DNA from: Macrophomina tecta
Lineage: Eukaryota; Ascomycota; Dothideomycetes; Botryosphaeriales; Botryosphaeriaceae
Length of the DNA: 64,000 nt
Assembly: GCA_024180945.1 (NCBI GenBank)
Contig: JAKSGN010000002.1
Location: 3,534,001 to 3,598,000, forward strand
Direction: 5' to 3'
Position 1 is the first letter of the stretch. Each line of letters opens with the position of its first letter. The notes below the pieces were generated by a model, which saw only the letters and a program-made list of their open reading frames with translations, ran no database searches and was not told the origin of the DNA. The position numbers and the translations under genes were made by a program. Below, in pieces: positions 10,990-22,068 of the stretch.

Positions 10990-13900
10990 TTAGCCGTTCC
11001 TCGCGTACGGGTGGAAGCCTCTGTGCGAACCCCTGCCACCTCCGCGGTAGTTGGCGCCTGGCTTGCCGGCGTTCTTAGGGCCAGTAGGAGCGTTTGCGGG
11101 AGCGTTGCTGGGCTGAACCGGCGGAGTCGTGCTCTGGGCACCGCGGGCCATACCACCTCCTCTCTGCGGACCGAATCCACCTCTGCCGCTGAAGCTGCCA
11201 CGACCGGCGGCGGCTTGGGGACCATTGGCTGGCATGTTCGGTGCAGGAACGTCGTCGTACATTCCCTCCCAGCTGGTCGGACCGCCCTGACTGTAACCAC
11301 CCTGACCGTAAGCGCCTTGCTGCATACGACGGGCTTGCTGTTGTTCGTACTTCTGTTGCTCGAAAGCGAGCTGCTCTTGCGCATTGAACCCGGGACGATT
11401 CGCACCAGCCATCATCTGTCCGTTCCCTGGACCACCTTGGAAACCTCCAGCTCCCATCGGACCGGGACTCATACCACCAGCTTGCTGCATATGTTGCATC
11501 TGCTGCATCATCTGCTGGTTCATGCCATTCTGCATCGGCGTGCTAGGAGGAACCGGGCTGCCGCCGGGCGACATGGAGTTGGCGCCTCGCATCTGGCTCA
11601 TGGCCATCATCTGTTGCATCATCTGCGGGTTCATCTGTCCGCCACCCATCATGGGGTTTTGCATTCCACCCTGCATACCAGCCGGCATACCACCCTGCAT
11701 ACTAGCAGCCATTTGCTGTTGCATCATCGCAAAGTACTGCTGCATACGCTGCCAGTACTGTGCCATCATGGCCGGGCTCATGCCGTTGGGCATACCCTGA
11801 GGACCTTGCTGCTGGTTCTGCTGGTTGTCAAAGCCACCGCCATCGCGATTACCAAACTTATCTCCGCGACGGCCAAACTTGCCACCTCTATCGTCGTCAT
11901 TGTCCTTGAGGTTGCCACGAGGTTGCGCACGCTTGACCTCGATCGGCTTGCCGAGGATTGCAAGCGGTCCTTGTAGGCAGGCATCGACGGCGGCCTCGCC
12001 ATCAAATGTGACAAACCCAAATCCACGAGGACGGCCAGTGTCCTTGTCCATCATAAGAGTGGCATCGATGACACGTCCAAACTGCTCGAAGAAGCTCTTG
12101 AAGTCTTGTTCAGTAGCCTCCTGGCTAACACCACCGACGAAGATCTTCGCCGTCTTTTCCTGCTCCTCACGGGGGATGGCACGCTTGGGGTCGATCTATT
12201 TGCAGTATGTCTCAGCAAGGCTTCTGTAATACCTGGCTAAACCATGCTGACTTACAATCTTGCCGTCCAGATAATGCTCCTTCACCATGACAATATTGAC
12301 AGTCTTTGGATCTCTGAAAGTAAGGAAACCAAAACCACGCGAACGGCCAGTGGCACCATCACGCATGACCGTGCATTCAGCAACTTCACCGAATTGAGAG
12401 AAGTAGTCACGGAGAGACTCTGGGCTGACAGTCAGTATTTGGGGAGCGCTGATTGCACCACGGAGCATCACGCTGGTTCACTTACGATCTGTGGTCTCCC
12501 AGTTCAATCCACCAATGAACATTTTACTACAGTGCATGACAATCAGTATAATAGGAACAATGCGAGGCAACAAATAAAAGACGTCCGAATTAGCGATCAA
12601 AGGGTGCAGAAGCGCGAGTGGGCGGGTAAGCGGATCGAGTCGGATTTTGGGGATATCCAGTCCATCCCGCAAGCATCGGGAGTGCGTCAGGCGGCTGGCT
12701 GAAGAGCCAGTATACGAAATTGCCTCATGCGGCAACGTGCATGGAACGCTGCATGTTGGAATGACCGTATTGAAACATGGAGATCTGTTGGTTTCCTGAA
12801 AGGTGGTGGATTTGTATCGACTCCAAATGGATGCCAGTTTGTCCGCTTAACATGACGTTTCGACCTGGCTCTTTGCTGGATTGATGCTCTCCGAAGCTGG
12901 CGGTATGTTCATCGTGGCTGAGAACGAGCCGATCTGAATTCGATACCGCCACCACGTCCAATCGTCGCAAGAGCACACTGATGTTCGGCAGGAAGCGTCT
13001 GTGTTTTGCTACGAACCGAGTGCTAGGCGCCAGTAGCCTCAGACCCCGACGACAGGGAGTGATGCACCAGTCCCATCTACCTGCTCGAAGCTATCCTCGC
13101 TGGCTCTATGGAGATTATCTCGACAAGAAGCTATGCTCCCTATAGGTAGCAGTTTGAGCTGATCTGCGGCTGACGAGTCTTAAAATGGTGATCGAAGTTG
13201 TTGTATACCAGTTTCCGGCGTCTCCTCATCGACGCGCTTTTCATATCTTCCCGTGATTCATTTCCGGGATGCTGATGAAAGACATGCCCCATTGGGCGTG
13301 CGTTTGCGCGCGAATTGCACGGAGGCCAAAGCGTGACCATATCCGTTCTGACTTCTGCCCGAAACAGCCCCAATCCCGATTCCTCGACTGCTCTTATTTT
13401 TCTCGTTTCTAGCCAGCCGCTCACTTGGAAGGCCCGCGGTCTGGAGCAGAATTTCATGCGGTACGTAGAGTATGCGCTCGCCTACTCAGCGCCCCGAAAA
13501 GAACACGCCGCCACTCCGCTTCCGTCAATGCGAACCCGCAGTAGGGATGCGATTCAGTGGCGAAAATGTTACGCTTGAAAAAGCTGGCAGATCCGGAAAC
13601 CGACTCGCTCCGCTTACCTTACCTGACATTGCAACGACTGGGGAAAGCAAGTAGTGAGGAAAAACAAATTCATGAACTCACCCGTCTTCCTTAATGCCAA
13701 TGCCGCTGGGCTGCTCATTGCCACTTGGTTGCTCTTGATGGCCGGCCGTGTGATCGCCTCCGTTCATTCTCGAATCGCCGTCACCTGCGAATGCAGTACC
13801 GGCATCATTGTGGCTGACCTGGGGCTGTTCACTCACTGCGGGCCCGGAGGCCGGTACAGGCTCGGGAGCAGGCGGTGCAGGCTGGGAGGCGGCAGTGGCA

Positions 13901-14041
13901 GAGTGTTGGGTGGGCTTGGAAGAGCTTTCGTCGTTCTCGTAGCTGGAGGTGGAATGGTCAGTCAGAGACTTCGCGCAATAGCGGCTGTGCGACGTACAGG
14001 TCGGCGAAGAGATCCTCGTCAAGCTCCTCGGGCTCGGCCAT
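10990..14041 (-). CDS. HRP1: Hrp1/Nab4-type RNA-binding protein (cleavage factor IB)
   Basis: Two-RRM nuclear RNA-binding protein, in yeast a cleavage/polyadenylation factor that also takes part in mRNA export. Five exons: 14041-13998, 13942-13682, 12526-12486, 12419-12256, 12195-10990; 571 residues. The N-terminus ([10 protein letters not shown]) and the short KEDGKMFIGGL junction are typical of fungal orthologues. RRM1 (about residues 104-178) has MFIGGL and [11 protein letters not shown]2 (about 188-265) has IFVGGV and RGFGFVTF. The tail is Met/Gln/Gly-rich with repeated MQGGM blocks and ends in RGG-like repeats, the expected low-complexity domain. Introns 1, 3 and 4 are 55, 66 and 60 bp. 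Intron 2 (12527-13681) is 1155 bp, far above the local norm, and is treated as a finding. The start at 14041 is chosen because the first exon splices cleanly into the conserved acidic N-terminus. Confidence 0.92.
12527..13681 (-). other. long HRP1 intron 2
   Basis: Donor GTGAGT at 13681 and acceptor CTGTAG ending at 12527, with an ACTGAT-type branch sequence shortly upstream. The frame is continuous only if the whole segment is removed (KEDG joined to KMFIGG). I see no conserved coding exon inside; the two small minus-strand frames at 12725-12976 and 13140-13457 lack support. Confidence 0.75.
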
Positions 14042-14928
14042 GTTGGGCGGAATGGTAATGAGCCGACGAAGGCGAGGGGGCTGGAGAGGCCGAGGTCAGC
14101 GCGCAGCTAGTCTCGCACCAGCAGGGCGATGCTGTCGCTGCGCGTGACGCAGTCGAGGGCGCGGTCGCTGTGGGGCGGTTGCGCAGCAGCGGCGCGGGGG
14201 AATGGGTTCGTGGAAGAGGAGGCCCGGCGGCGGCAGTGCAGGAGAGGCGCAGATGGAGGATGGGAGGCGATGGATGGATGGTGGTGGTGGTGGTGGTGGT
14301 GGTGGTGCGCAGCACGACAGAAGAGGAGGTGGGCCGTTAGGGCAGGAGGAGGCAGCGGTCGGCGTTTCCGCGGCCGGCGTGGGAGCTGGGGCTTGGCGCG
14401 GGCGGGCTTGCTTGCGGGCGGCGAGACAGCCAGGCCAAAGTGACGCCCGTGTGTCCGCTGAGAGAGCACCAGCAGTCACAGCTCCGGTCCCAGATTCCTG
14501 CGTGACCTCTGTCGCCTCACCCACCCCGCCCCAAATGGCTGGCAAGAAGCAGCAGCAGGTATTCCCTCCTCCCGCCAGCCGCTCTCATCTCCTCCGACCC
14601 TGTGCTGACCCGCGCGACGCAAGGAAATGGTCCAGGTCGGTTCGTAGCAGCCATCCATCCGTCCCCGCGCCCTCAGCGGCAGCCAGACTGGCTAACCCCG
14701 TCACCTTGGCACTTGACAGACCGCGCTGGGTACTTCTTCCCCCTCCAAAGCACCCGCCCCAGCTAATTCCCGCCCAGTTCTGCCTCCCCCTTCTGGCGGA
14801 CCGGCTCCGGAGCCGCAAAGAGCTACGACAGCAAGAAGGTAGTCGGCGCATCCTACTCACACACCGACGTGCTCCGCTTCGATTCCCTGTAATCCGCCCC
14901 ACCCTTGCCTCCACGCAATCAAAGGCTC
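14042..14928. promoter_or_regulatory. divergent HRP1 / GYP1-like upstream region
   Basis: Shared upstream region between HRP1 (minus) and the TBC gene (plus). It contains a TGG microsatellite and a possible 5' exon of the TBC gene: ATG 14535 followed by seven codons and a GTATTC donor at 14559. The path from that exon to the main TBC frame needs one or more weak splice sites, so I do not include it in the CDS. Confidence 0.5.
14279..14307. repeat. (TGG)n microsatellite
   Basis: About nine to ten TGG units in the HRP1/GYP1-like divergent upstream region. It generates spurious poly-His and poly-Gly frames that should be ignored. Confidence 0.9.
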
Positions 14929-16614
14929 ATGCCTAGATTTAGCTCCCTATCGAGTTCCTCCCGCCCGCGCTCCCCGCCCTCCAAGAAGTCCTACAGCCAC
15001 GACAGCCCGCCCGCGAGTCGCGCCGGCACTGCCACATCCCCAGGCCGGAAGCCCTATTCATACACCCCGAACGAGCCCGACGTCGACGATGAGGACGACG
15101 ACGAGGAGGAGCCTGACATCACCTTTGATGATGATGAAGATGAATTTGGCCTACCGAGCATTGCCAGCATGCGCAGGAAGGGCAAGCGGAAACCTCTCAA
15201 CAAAGGAAAGGATCCCGGCGGCACTGGAAGTTCTCTCACCAGTCCCATGGGATCTGACTTCGGATCAGCGCATTGGAGGATGAACAGCGGCGACATTGCT
15301 GAAGAACGGAATGGGAATGCGATCCCTCTGTACCCCACCGCAAAGCCAACCGTCGGGAAGATCCTCCGCCCTCAGTACAAGGACATCTTGCGCGATCCTG
15401 CCAATGCTCTACACCTCATTGCGCATCCTGCCCTTCCACCGGGTGCGCCTCAGAAGGAGGTCGAAGAGCATTCAGCGCGCATTGGTCGAATTAATAAATT
15501 CAAGCGCATCCTTCAGTCAAGCAATATTTCCCTGCAGGAGCTACGCTCAACGGCGTGGTCTGGAATCCCGGTCGAAGTTCGGGCTATGACATGGCAGCTC
15601 CTGCTCGGATACTTGCCTTCTAGCAGTGAGCGAAGAGTCACTACCCTCGAGAGGAAGAGGAGGGAATACCTGGAAGCTGTACGACAGGCGTTTGAAAAAT
15701 CCAACACGGGCAGTGATATGGGAATCACGCCCGCTGCTGCGACGAGCAAAGGACGTGGGCGAGGACTTGATGAGGCCATATGGCACCAGATCAGCATTGA
15801 CGTGCCCCGCACCAACCCACATTTGGAGCTTTACAGCTACGAAGCGACACAGAGGTCCTTGGAGCGCATCCTTTACGTCTGGGCGATCCGACATCCCGCA
15901 AGCGGCTATGTGCAAGGAATCAATGACCTGGTTACTCCATTCTGGCAGGTGTTCCTGGGCGCATACATCACGGATCCGGATATCGAATCAGGAATGGACC
16001 CAGGACAGCTGCCGAAACCCGTGTTGGATGCTGTCGAGGCAGATTCTTTCTGGTGCCTCACGAAGCTGCTAGATGGGATTCAAGACAATTACATCTTTGC
16101 CCAACCAGGCATCCAACGACAAGTCGCGAGCCTCCGTGATCTCACGACGAGAATTGACAAGACATTGGCAACACACCTGGAGAGGGAGGGCGTGGAGTTC
16201 ATCCAGTTCAGTTTCCGCTGGATGAATTGTCTGCTCATGCGTGAGATCAGCGTGAAGAACACAATCAGAATGTGGGATACGTACTTGGTGAGTACCGTAG
16301 TTCTGGCGCCGGTGGAATCGAGCAGTACTGATGCAATAGTCGTTTAGGCCGAAGAGCGAGGTTTCTCCGATTTCCATCTCTACGTCTGCGCCGCATTCCT
16401 CGTCAAGTGGTCCGATCAGCTCGTCAAAATGGACTTTCAGGAAATCATGATGTTCCTCCAAAGCCTGCCCACGCGTAGCTGGACTGAAAAGGACATCGAG
16501 CTCCTGCTTTCTGAGGCTTTCATATGGCAGAGCTTGTTCAGAGGAAGTAGCGCTCATCTGAAAGGACAGGGTACGAAGGTGGGGAATGGCACGGTTGGTA
16601 TGGGTCCTGGCTGA
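14929..16614 (+). CDS. GYP1: TBC-domain Rab GTPase-activating protein, Gyp1 type
   Basis: Two exons (14929-16287, 16348-16614) around a 60-bp intron; 541 residues from the first ATG in the main frame. The N-terminal 120 residues are Ser/Pro-rich then acidic. The TBC domain runs from about residue 205. It has WSGIPVEVRAMTW, then LLLGYLP and ERKRREY as in Gyp1/TBC1D22 proteins. The catalytic arginine finger is in ISIDVPRT and the glutamine finger in YVQGIND, so it should be an active GAP, likely for Ypt1/Rab1-class GTPases at the Golgi by homology. The true N-terminus is uncertain: upstream exons near 14535 could add residues. Confidence 0.88.
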
Positions 16615-17252
16615 TTAATTTCTGGTTCGAAACGGCGCGAAATGGGTTTCCTTTCACGAAAAGCGATGTGCTCGTGTGGGCTGCGGGGGGTTTGGAGCTC
16701 ACGGTGGCTTAAACGAGAAAGCGCGACGCTTACCTTGACATTATTTTTTTGATACCTGATCGGGGAAATGGACCGAAAAAAAAAGACGTTGGAAAAGCTC
16801 TAGTAATTGTAATTGTACGGGTTGATTGTGAGTTACTCTACTGGCAATGCTGGTTAGGAATGGATGGAATGACAAGCTTGATAGCAGCACGACAACCTAC
16901 AGGATCAGCGAGGAGGACGACGAACGGCATAGGTGATTCAGGGGAATTCTTTTTATTGGGCTCTTTTTCTGGGAAATGATCGGACTATCGATGGTGTCGT
17001 TCTAAGAGCAATATAAATTGACAGTCGCCTTTGGCCCTAGCATGAACGTATGGTCTGTTACCGCGAGACCGGAGCTCTCTGTCTTTCCTCAGGTACGATC
17101 ATCTCTCCAATGGCTAGCTATAGTTTATCGAGCCCAGGATACCTCGGAGCGAATCATTTCAGCCATTTAAACTTTTGATGTTTGACACACACAGGCGCTG
17201 TATACCCCTCTACTCTCCCCTCCGACTCATTGCGCATCTTAAGTACCTTATC
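16615..17252. other. intergenic region
   Basis: 3' region of the TBC gene and 5' region of the SDR gene. No frame above 76 codons and no recognisable element. Confidence 0.55.
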
Positions 17253-18209
17253 ATGTCTTCTCCCACCACATACCTCATCACTGGGGCAAACCGAGGTTCC
17301 AGTTCCAATTCAATACCTACTTCTGCCAGATTCTGACTCCCTTCCCGCAGGCATCGGCAAGGCGCTCGTCACGACCTGCCTGTCTAGCCCGCACACTCTC
17401 GTCATTGCCACAGTCCGAGACCCGTCCCACCCGACCTCTCGTTCGCTCCACGATCTCCGCAAAGCCGATGGCTCCAGCTCCTCATCCAGCAGCTGGACGC
17501 CGCCTCCGGTGCCTCCATCGCCAGCGCCATCGACGTGCTGCGCACCTCTCACCACCTCCGCCGAATCGACGTCGTCATCTCCAACGCTGGCATGAGCTCG
17601 ACCTTCGCCCTGCTCATCGACACGCCTATCCCCAAGATCGACGAGCACATCAACGTCAACGCCTACGGCCCGCTGCACCTGTTCAAGGCGACCCTCCCGC
17701 TGCTGCGGGAAGCGCCGGACCCGAAGTTCATCTTCGTGTCGAGCGTGGCGGGGTCGACTGGTGCGATGACTCTGCTTTTCACGCTGATGAGCAGCGCGGC
17801 GTATGGCGCGTCGAAGGCGCTGTTGAATTTCTTCGCGAAGTGGCTCGCGCTCGAGAATGGGCATGTGACTACTTGGGCTATACATCCGTGGTAAACCTTT
17901 TTTTTTTTTTTTTTTACGCCACAAGGATCTCGATGCAATGGAGCACGCTGCTCACTCAGTTCCTTGCTTCGCAGGCTCGTGGCTACGGAGATGGGCAACA
18001 AGGCTCGTGCTATGCTCACGGACCGAGGCATTGATATTGCTGACGAGAGCGCTGCTGCGATTCGCAAAGCGGTGAGTGTGCATTGGAAAGCATGATGCTG
18101 TCGTTGGCTTCCTGCTGACGTGCTGCGCACCAATGGATCTTGGAGGCAACGCGGGAGAGGAACAGTGGCCGGGTTCTTGAACTACGACGAGACGGAGTTG
18201 CCGTGGTAG
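17253..18209 (+). pseudogene. short-chain dehydrogenase with two single-base frame breaks
   Basis: Recognisable classical SDR of the small fungal type: MSSPTTYLITGANRG joins IGKALV across a 55-bp intron (17296-17350), giving the TGxxxGIG cofactor motif. Downstream are VVISNAG, VSSVAGS and YGASKALLNFF (catalytic YxxxK), then AIHPW joined to LVATEMGN across an intron at 17891-17974. Two places break the frame. Near 17475 one base is missing between KADGS and LLIQQLDA. Near 18174-18178 one base is extra between RNSGR and FLNYDETELPW. Segment spacing otherwise matches the family. Either the gene is recently inactivated or the assembly has two one-base errors. A last intron probably starts at 18072; its acceptor is unclear. 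Confidence 0.65.
17898..17916. repeat. poly(T) run inside SDR intron
   Basis: Nineteen T inside the intron 17891-17974 of the SDR gene. Confidence 0.85.
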
Positions 18210-19629
18210 ATTCGCCATTGGGTGATGAATTATTGTTATAGTGCCCTTTCATTTTTCAGCCTGGGAGTGCTTTTCCGTCCAAATCTAGCACCACGACGTG
18301 GTCAAAGCTCCGGTAATAGTGGGCGTGTTATGTTATCCGAGGTCAAAGTGGTAAACCGCCTATGGGCAGGGATTCAGCATTGCTGTTTAAACATGTGCAG
18401 ACGAATCTGCAAGAAGAGGATTAGGGTTTTGCTCTCGGGTGCGGTTCGTAATATCAACGCTCCACCTTCATTTGACTATCGACGGTTGCGCAGGCCAGCA
18501 GTCGGAGCTGTTATGCACAGATAACGACATCTGAGGATAACTGAAGCAGCTGTATAGACCCCATCTCCACAGCAGCTTAACACTGATGTGCATATGATTC
18601 CTTCAGTCGGGTACGATTACACCGTTCTTTCTCCACTGTCGTCGTACGCCCCACCCGGTTTCCTTGTGCTAACCTCCAGGCCTGCATGTCCCAATCAAGA
18701 CTTCATCTGCCACTTATTCCTGGCTTCAACCGTGTACGCCATCGATACCTCCCTAAATATGACCGTATATTTCCTCCGCAGTTTCAGCACACGTATCTCC
18801 TCTTGCCCGGTTGTACCCCTTCTCCGCACCCTCCATATTCTCCTCCGGCTTGACAAAAGCGGTCAGCTACAAGCTTTGCTCCCTCCACTCCTTTACTCAT
18901 GAAGACCCAAGCGAATGCATAGCAGGCCATTGCGGGGTGTTCAAGTCGCGGAATGCCCTAGGCAACCGGAAATTCTTGTCCCCGCCAGGGTATTTTTGAC
19001 CGTGTCTCCTGTATGTAGCGGCCTGGGATTTGAAGACGGTATTATTTTGCTTGACGAGTTTGGTCTCCTCAATTTCGGCATCTCCGAGCTCCATAGCGCG
19101 GATGGCTTTGGCCCGAAGTTCTTTTTGGGGCTTTTGCGGAGTGCAGGAGTGCTGGCGCTTAGGGTTGGGGGAGTCAAGGCCGGCTCTTTTTGATGTGCGC
19201 GAAGAAACCAGAATACCAAAGCGCTGTGCCAGCCGTGACGGTCCTGTTGTTTCGCACTCACGGGCCGCAGGACAGTGGCTCCCTTCCGTTACAACTGTTC
19301 TCATCCCTCATTTCAGCCGAGCATCTCCCACGGACGATCTGTGTTTTTGTCTTTGGAATTGTTTGCTTGATTTTTCTCAAATGGATTGAAACATTTGCTA
19401 CTGCTCCTTTTCCAGCGTAGTCTAGCCGTAGAGCTATCAAGGTCAGTGCAGATGAAATTCAATCTGAAAAACTCTGTCGAGGTCACCCAGAAACCAAGAG
19501 GATCATGCCTCAGAGCAGTGAGACACATACTCTGATTACTTTCACGAGTGCACCATATCAACCCGCCAACTGTAGAAGCTTATTGTCAGTAGCGGCACCT
19601 TTACATCGCCGCCGCTTCGCAAAATAACC
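18210..19629. other. intergenic region with one weak minus-strand frame
   Basis: No supported gene. The longest minus-strand frame (19304-18897, 135 codons) has a Lys/Glu-rich, helix-like stretch in its second half (ELRAKAIRAMELGDAEIEET) that looks protein-like, but no family, start context or splice sites back it. It may be a relic. Confidence 0.4.
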
Positions 19630-20240
19630 ATGCCTGAACCGAGAAACTCGCCTTCCACCAAAAAGAAATCCGAGCCTCGCCCCCGAACAGAGTCATCAAA
19701 GAGGCAAAAACTAAGGAGTTCTGCTGGATCATGAGGATACGTCTCACAACTCTTTCCTTCAGGTTGCGCGGATCATTTGAGGGCTGTCACAGTGGCAGAT
19801 TATAGCTCTACTATGACCCGCACGGACATTTCAAGGAGCCTCTTCGACTGCGCTCCTTACGCCACGAGAGCAGTACCATGGAGGAACAGCAAGAGACTGA
19901 CCACACCGGGTCAGCAGGAACGTCCTTGCAGTGCCACACCCGACGCCTCCAGTTAGCAGATCGAGATAGCAGACCCACGGAGGAACGTGAAAGAGTCTGA
20001 TTCTACTGAACCGCAAGGCGCCATCAATTCGCCATTTCGATTTCACTTCGCCGATTACAAAACGAAACACTAGACCGCAGCCTTCAAGGCAGCGAGACTC
20101 AACTTAATGTTATCAACCGAGGTCTACAGGCCAGAGAGGTGTACGAGGAGATGGAAGCTTTCCGTCTATTGCAAGAGGCCAAATTCCAGGAGATACGCCA
20201 ATACATAGAGACCGTTCTGGAGGCACGAGTCGGAAGCTGA
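19630..20240 (+). other. possible decayed or unmodelled multi-exon gene
   Basis: Three short plus-strand stretches in different frames look coding. 19630-19734 starts MPEPRNSPSTKKKSEPR, basic and Ser-rich. 19813-19956 starts MTRTDISRSLFD. 20010-20240 ends in a convincing amphipathic helix, including QAREVYEEMEAFRLLQEAK, before TGA 20238-20240. No standard GTAAGT/GTGAGT/GTATGT donors connect them. Either a degenerated gene or one with unusual introns. I do not recognise a family. Confidence 0.35.
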
Positions 20241-20547
20241 GGGCGATTGACCCCGACGGTGGTGTCGTACGAAAACTGTCTCAAATTATTTATATTCACA
20301 CTCGTTCGCCTGGCCTTCGTGTCACCCCCACATCGCCGGGTAAGCCCACCGCGACCGCGTCGTTGGAATAACCTCGACACCCGATCCCCGCCGACGTTTC
20401 CCCGCACTAAGAATTTCTTAGCTCTCATCAGCCTTCCCTCCCTTCCCTTCCCTTCCCTTCCTTCCTCGCCCACCACCACAATTTCCTCGTGGTCCCAGAA
20501 ACAAACGCCCCAGCCCAGCTCCCCCCCCTCAATTCGGCAACACCACC
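20241..20547. promoter_or_regulatory. RMT2 upstream region with pyrimidine tract
   Basis: A CCTTC-repeat pyrimidine tract lies at about 20432-20467, roughly 80-115 bases before the RMT2 ATG. Such CT-rich tracts commonly sit near fungal transcription starts. Confidence 0.5.
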
Positions 20548-21970
20548 ATGTCCGCCATGGAAGGCCTCGAAGTCTCCACCGACCTAACCACGCACTCGCT
20601 CCTCCTCGCCGCCACCAACCACGACGTGCGCGCGCTGCGCGACCTCTTACGCAACGGCTCCGCCAACGTGCAAGACGAGGACACGGGCTACACGCCGCTG
20701 CACGCCGCCGTTGCCGCCTTCGACGTCGCCCCCGAAGACGCACCCTCCGACGCCCAAGCATCCGCCAATACCGGCACCAGCAAGCCACAACCCTCGCAAG
20801 AAGCGCTCGACGCGGCCGCCGCCACTATCAAGCTGCTCATGGCCAACGGCGCCATCTGGAACGACCTGGACAAGAACAACGAGACGCCCGGCTGCATTGC
20901 GGCGCGCCTGGGGCTGGGAGAACTGTACGAGCTGTTCGTCGACGCGGGAGTGCGGGCGGAGCTGCTGTTGAGCCGGCTGGACGAGTATCAGATCCTGGGC
21001 GACGACGGGGAGTCGTCTGACGAAGAGGAAGGGGAAGAGGTTGAGGGCGGTGCTACTGCGGAAGAAGGCGACGTCGAGGTCGTGGTGGAGGACGGGTTCG
21101 AGATGGTGCGGGACGAGAGCGGCGGCGAGGCGGTGCAGGCAGCCAACGGTAGCAGCGAGGACCTGAGCGCGTCTGGGGTGGTGGTCGAGAAGAAGGTGGA
21201 GGGAACCGGCGAGCCGGCGAACCCTGACGTCAAGAGCGCCGAGTACCTGGAGTCGGAGCTGACGTTCGATGGGGACCGCCTGCTGGATGCGGATAAGAAC
21301 GGCGTGATGATGGCGTGGGAGACGTCGATCATGCAGCGTAGCGCAGACTTGTTATTGCCGGAGGAGGGGCTGCGCGTGCTCAATGTCGGCCATGGGATGG
21401 GCATCATTGACCGCATCATCCAGGAGAAGCGGCCGGCCGAGCACCACATCATCGAGGCGCACCCGGCGGTGGTGAAGCGCATGAAGGAGGAGGGATGGAC
21501 AGAGAAGAAGGGCGTCGTGGTGCACGAGGGCAGGTGGCAGGATGTTGTCGAAGGGCTCGTCGCCCAGAACGTCACCTTCGACGCCATCTACTTCGACACC
21601 TTCGCCGAGGAGTATAAGGCGCTCCGGGAATTCTTCAGTGAGTACGTCATCGGACTGTTGGACTCTGAAGGCAGGTTTGGCTTCTTCAACGGTCTGGGCG
21701 CGGACAGGAAGGTCTGCTACGATGTCTACACGAAGGTAAGCGCAATTAACTACATACTACTGTCATTACCCATGTCCATTTCATCATCTAATCATACCCT
21801 TCTCCCCAACGCAGATTGTCGAGATGGAGCTCTTCGAAGCCGGCTTCGACACTGAATGGGAGGAGATCCCCATCCCCGACCTCGACGCGAACGGCGAGTG
21901 GGAGGGCGTCAGGCGGAAGTACTGGGTGCTCGACACCTACAGACTTCCTACCTGCAAGTTCATCGGTTGA
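20548..21970 (+). CDS. RMT2: arginine N-methyltransferase 2 (ankyrin + SAM-methyltransferase)
   Basis: Type IV protein arginine methyltransferase; yeast Rmt2 methylates the delta-nitrogen of an Arg in ribosomal protein L12. Two exons (20548-21735, 21815-21970) with a 79-bp intron give 447 residues. Residues 1-135 carry ankyrin-like repeats (LLLAATNHDVRALRDLL, GYTPLHAAV). An acidic linker separates them from the methyltransferase domain, with SAM motif I VLNVGHGMG, HHIIEAHP for the ribose-binding acidic position, and FDAIYFDTF. The last exon ends YWVLDTYRLP. The ATG at 20548 is preceded by CACC, a good fungal start context. The gene converges on the next one with only 98 bp between stop codons. 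Confidence 0.93.
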
Positions 21971-22068
21971 ACTCGACTCTCTTTTCCTTGCGGCGTCGTC
22001 GGAGAATCTATTCCAAAAGAAAGTTTACCCAAAGAGGTGCTTTGCTGCTCTTCTCTTCCTCTTCATAA

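Noticed and set aside
10437..11976. Two long frames (322 codons minus, 353 codons plus) overlapping the HRP1 tail
   Set aside because: Both are out-of-frame or antisense readings of the Gln/Met/Gly-rich HRP1 C-terminus; no independent motifs.
14096..14545. His- and Pro-rich frames near 14.1-14.5 kb
   Set aside because: Produced by the TGG microsatellite and GC-rich promoter sequence; no conserved sequence.
18897..19304. 135-codon minus-strand frame with a helical end
   Set aside because: Some protein-like character but no family, neighbouring exons or start context; kept only as a note in the intergenic entry.
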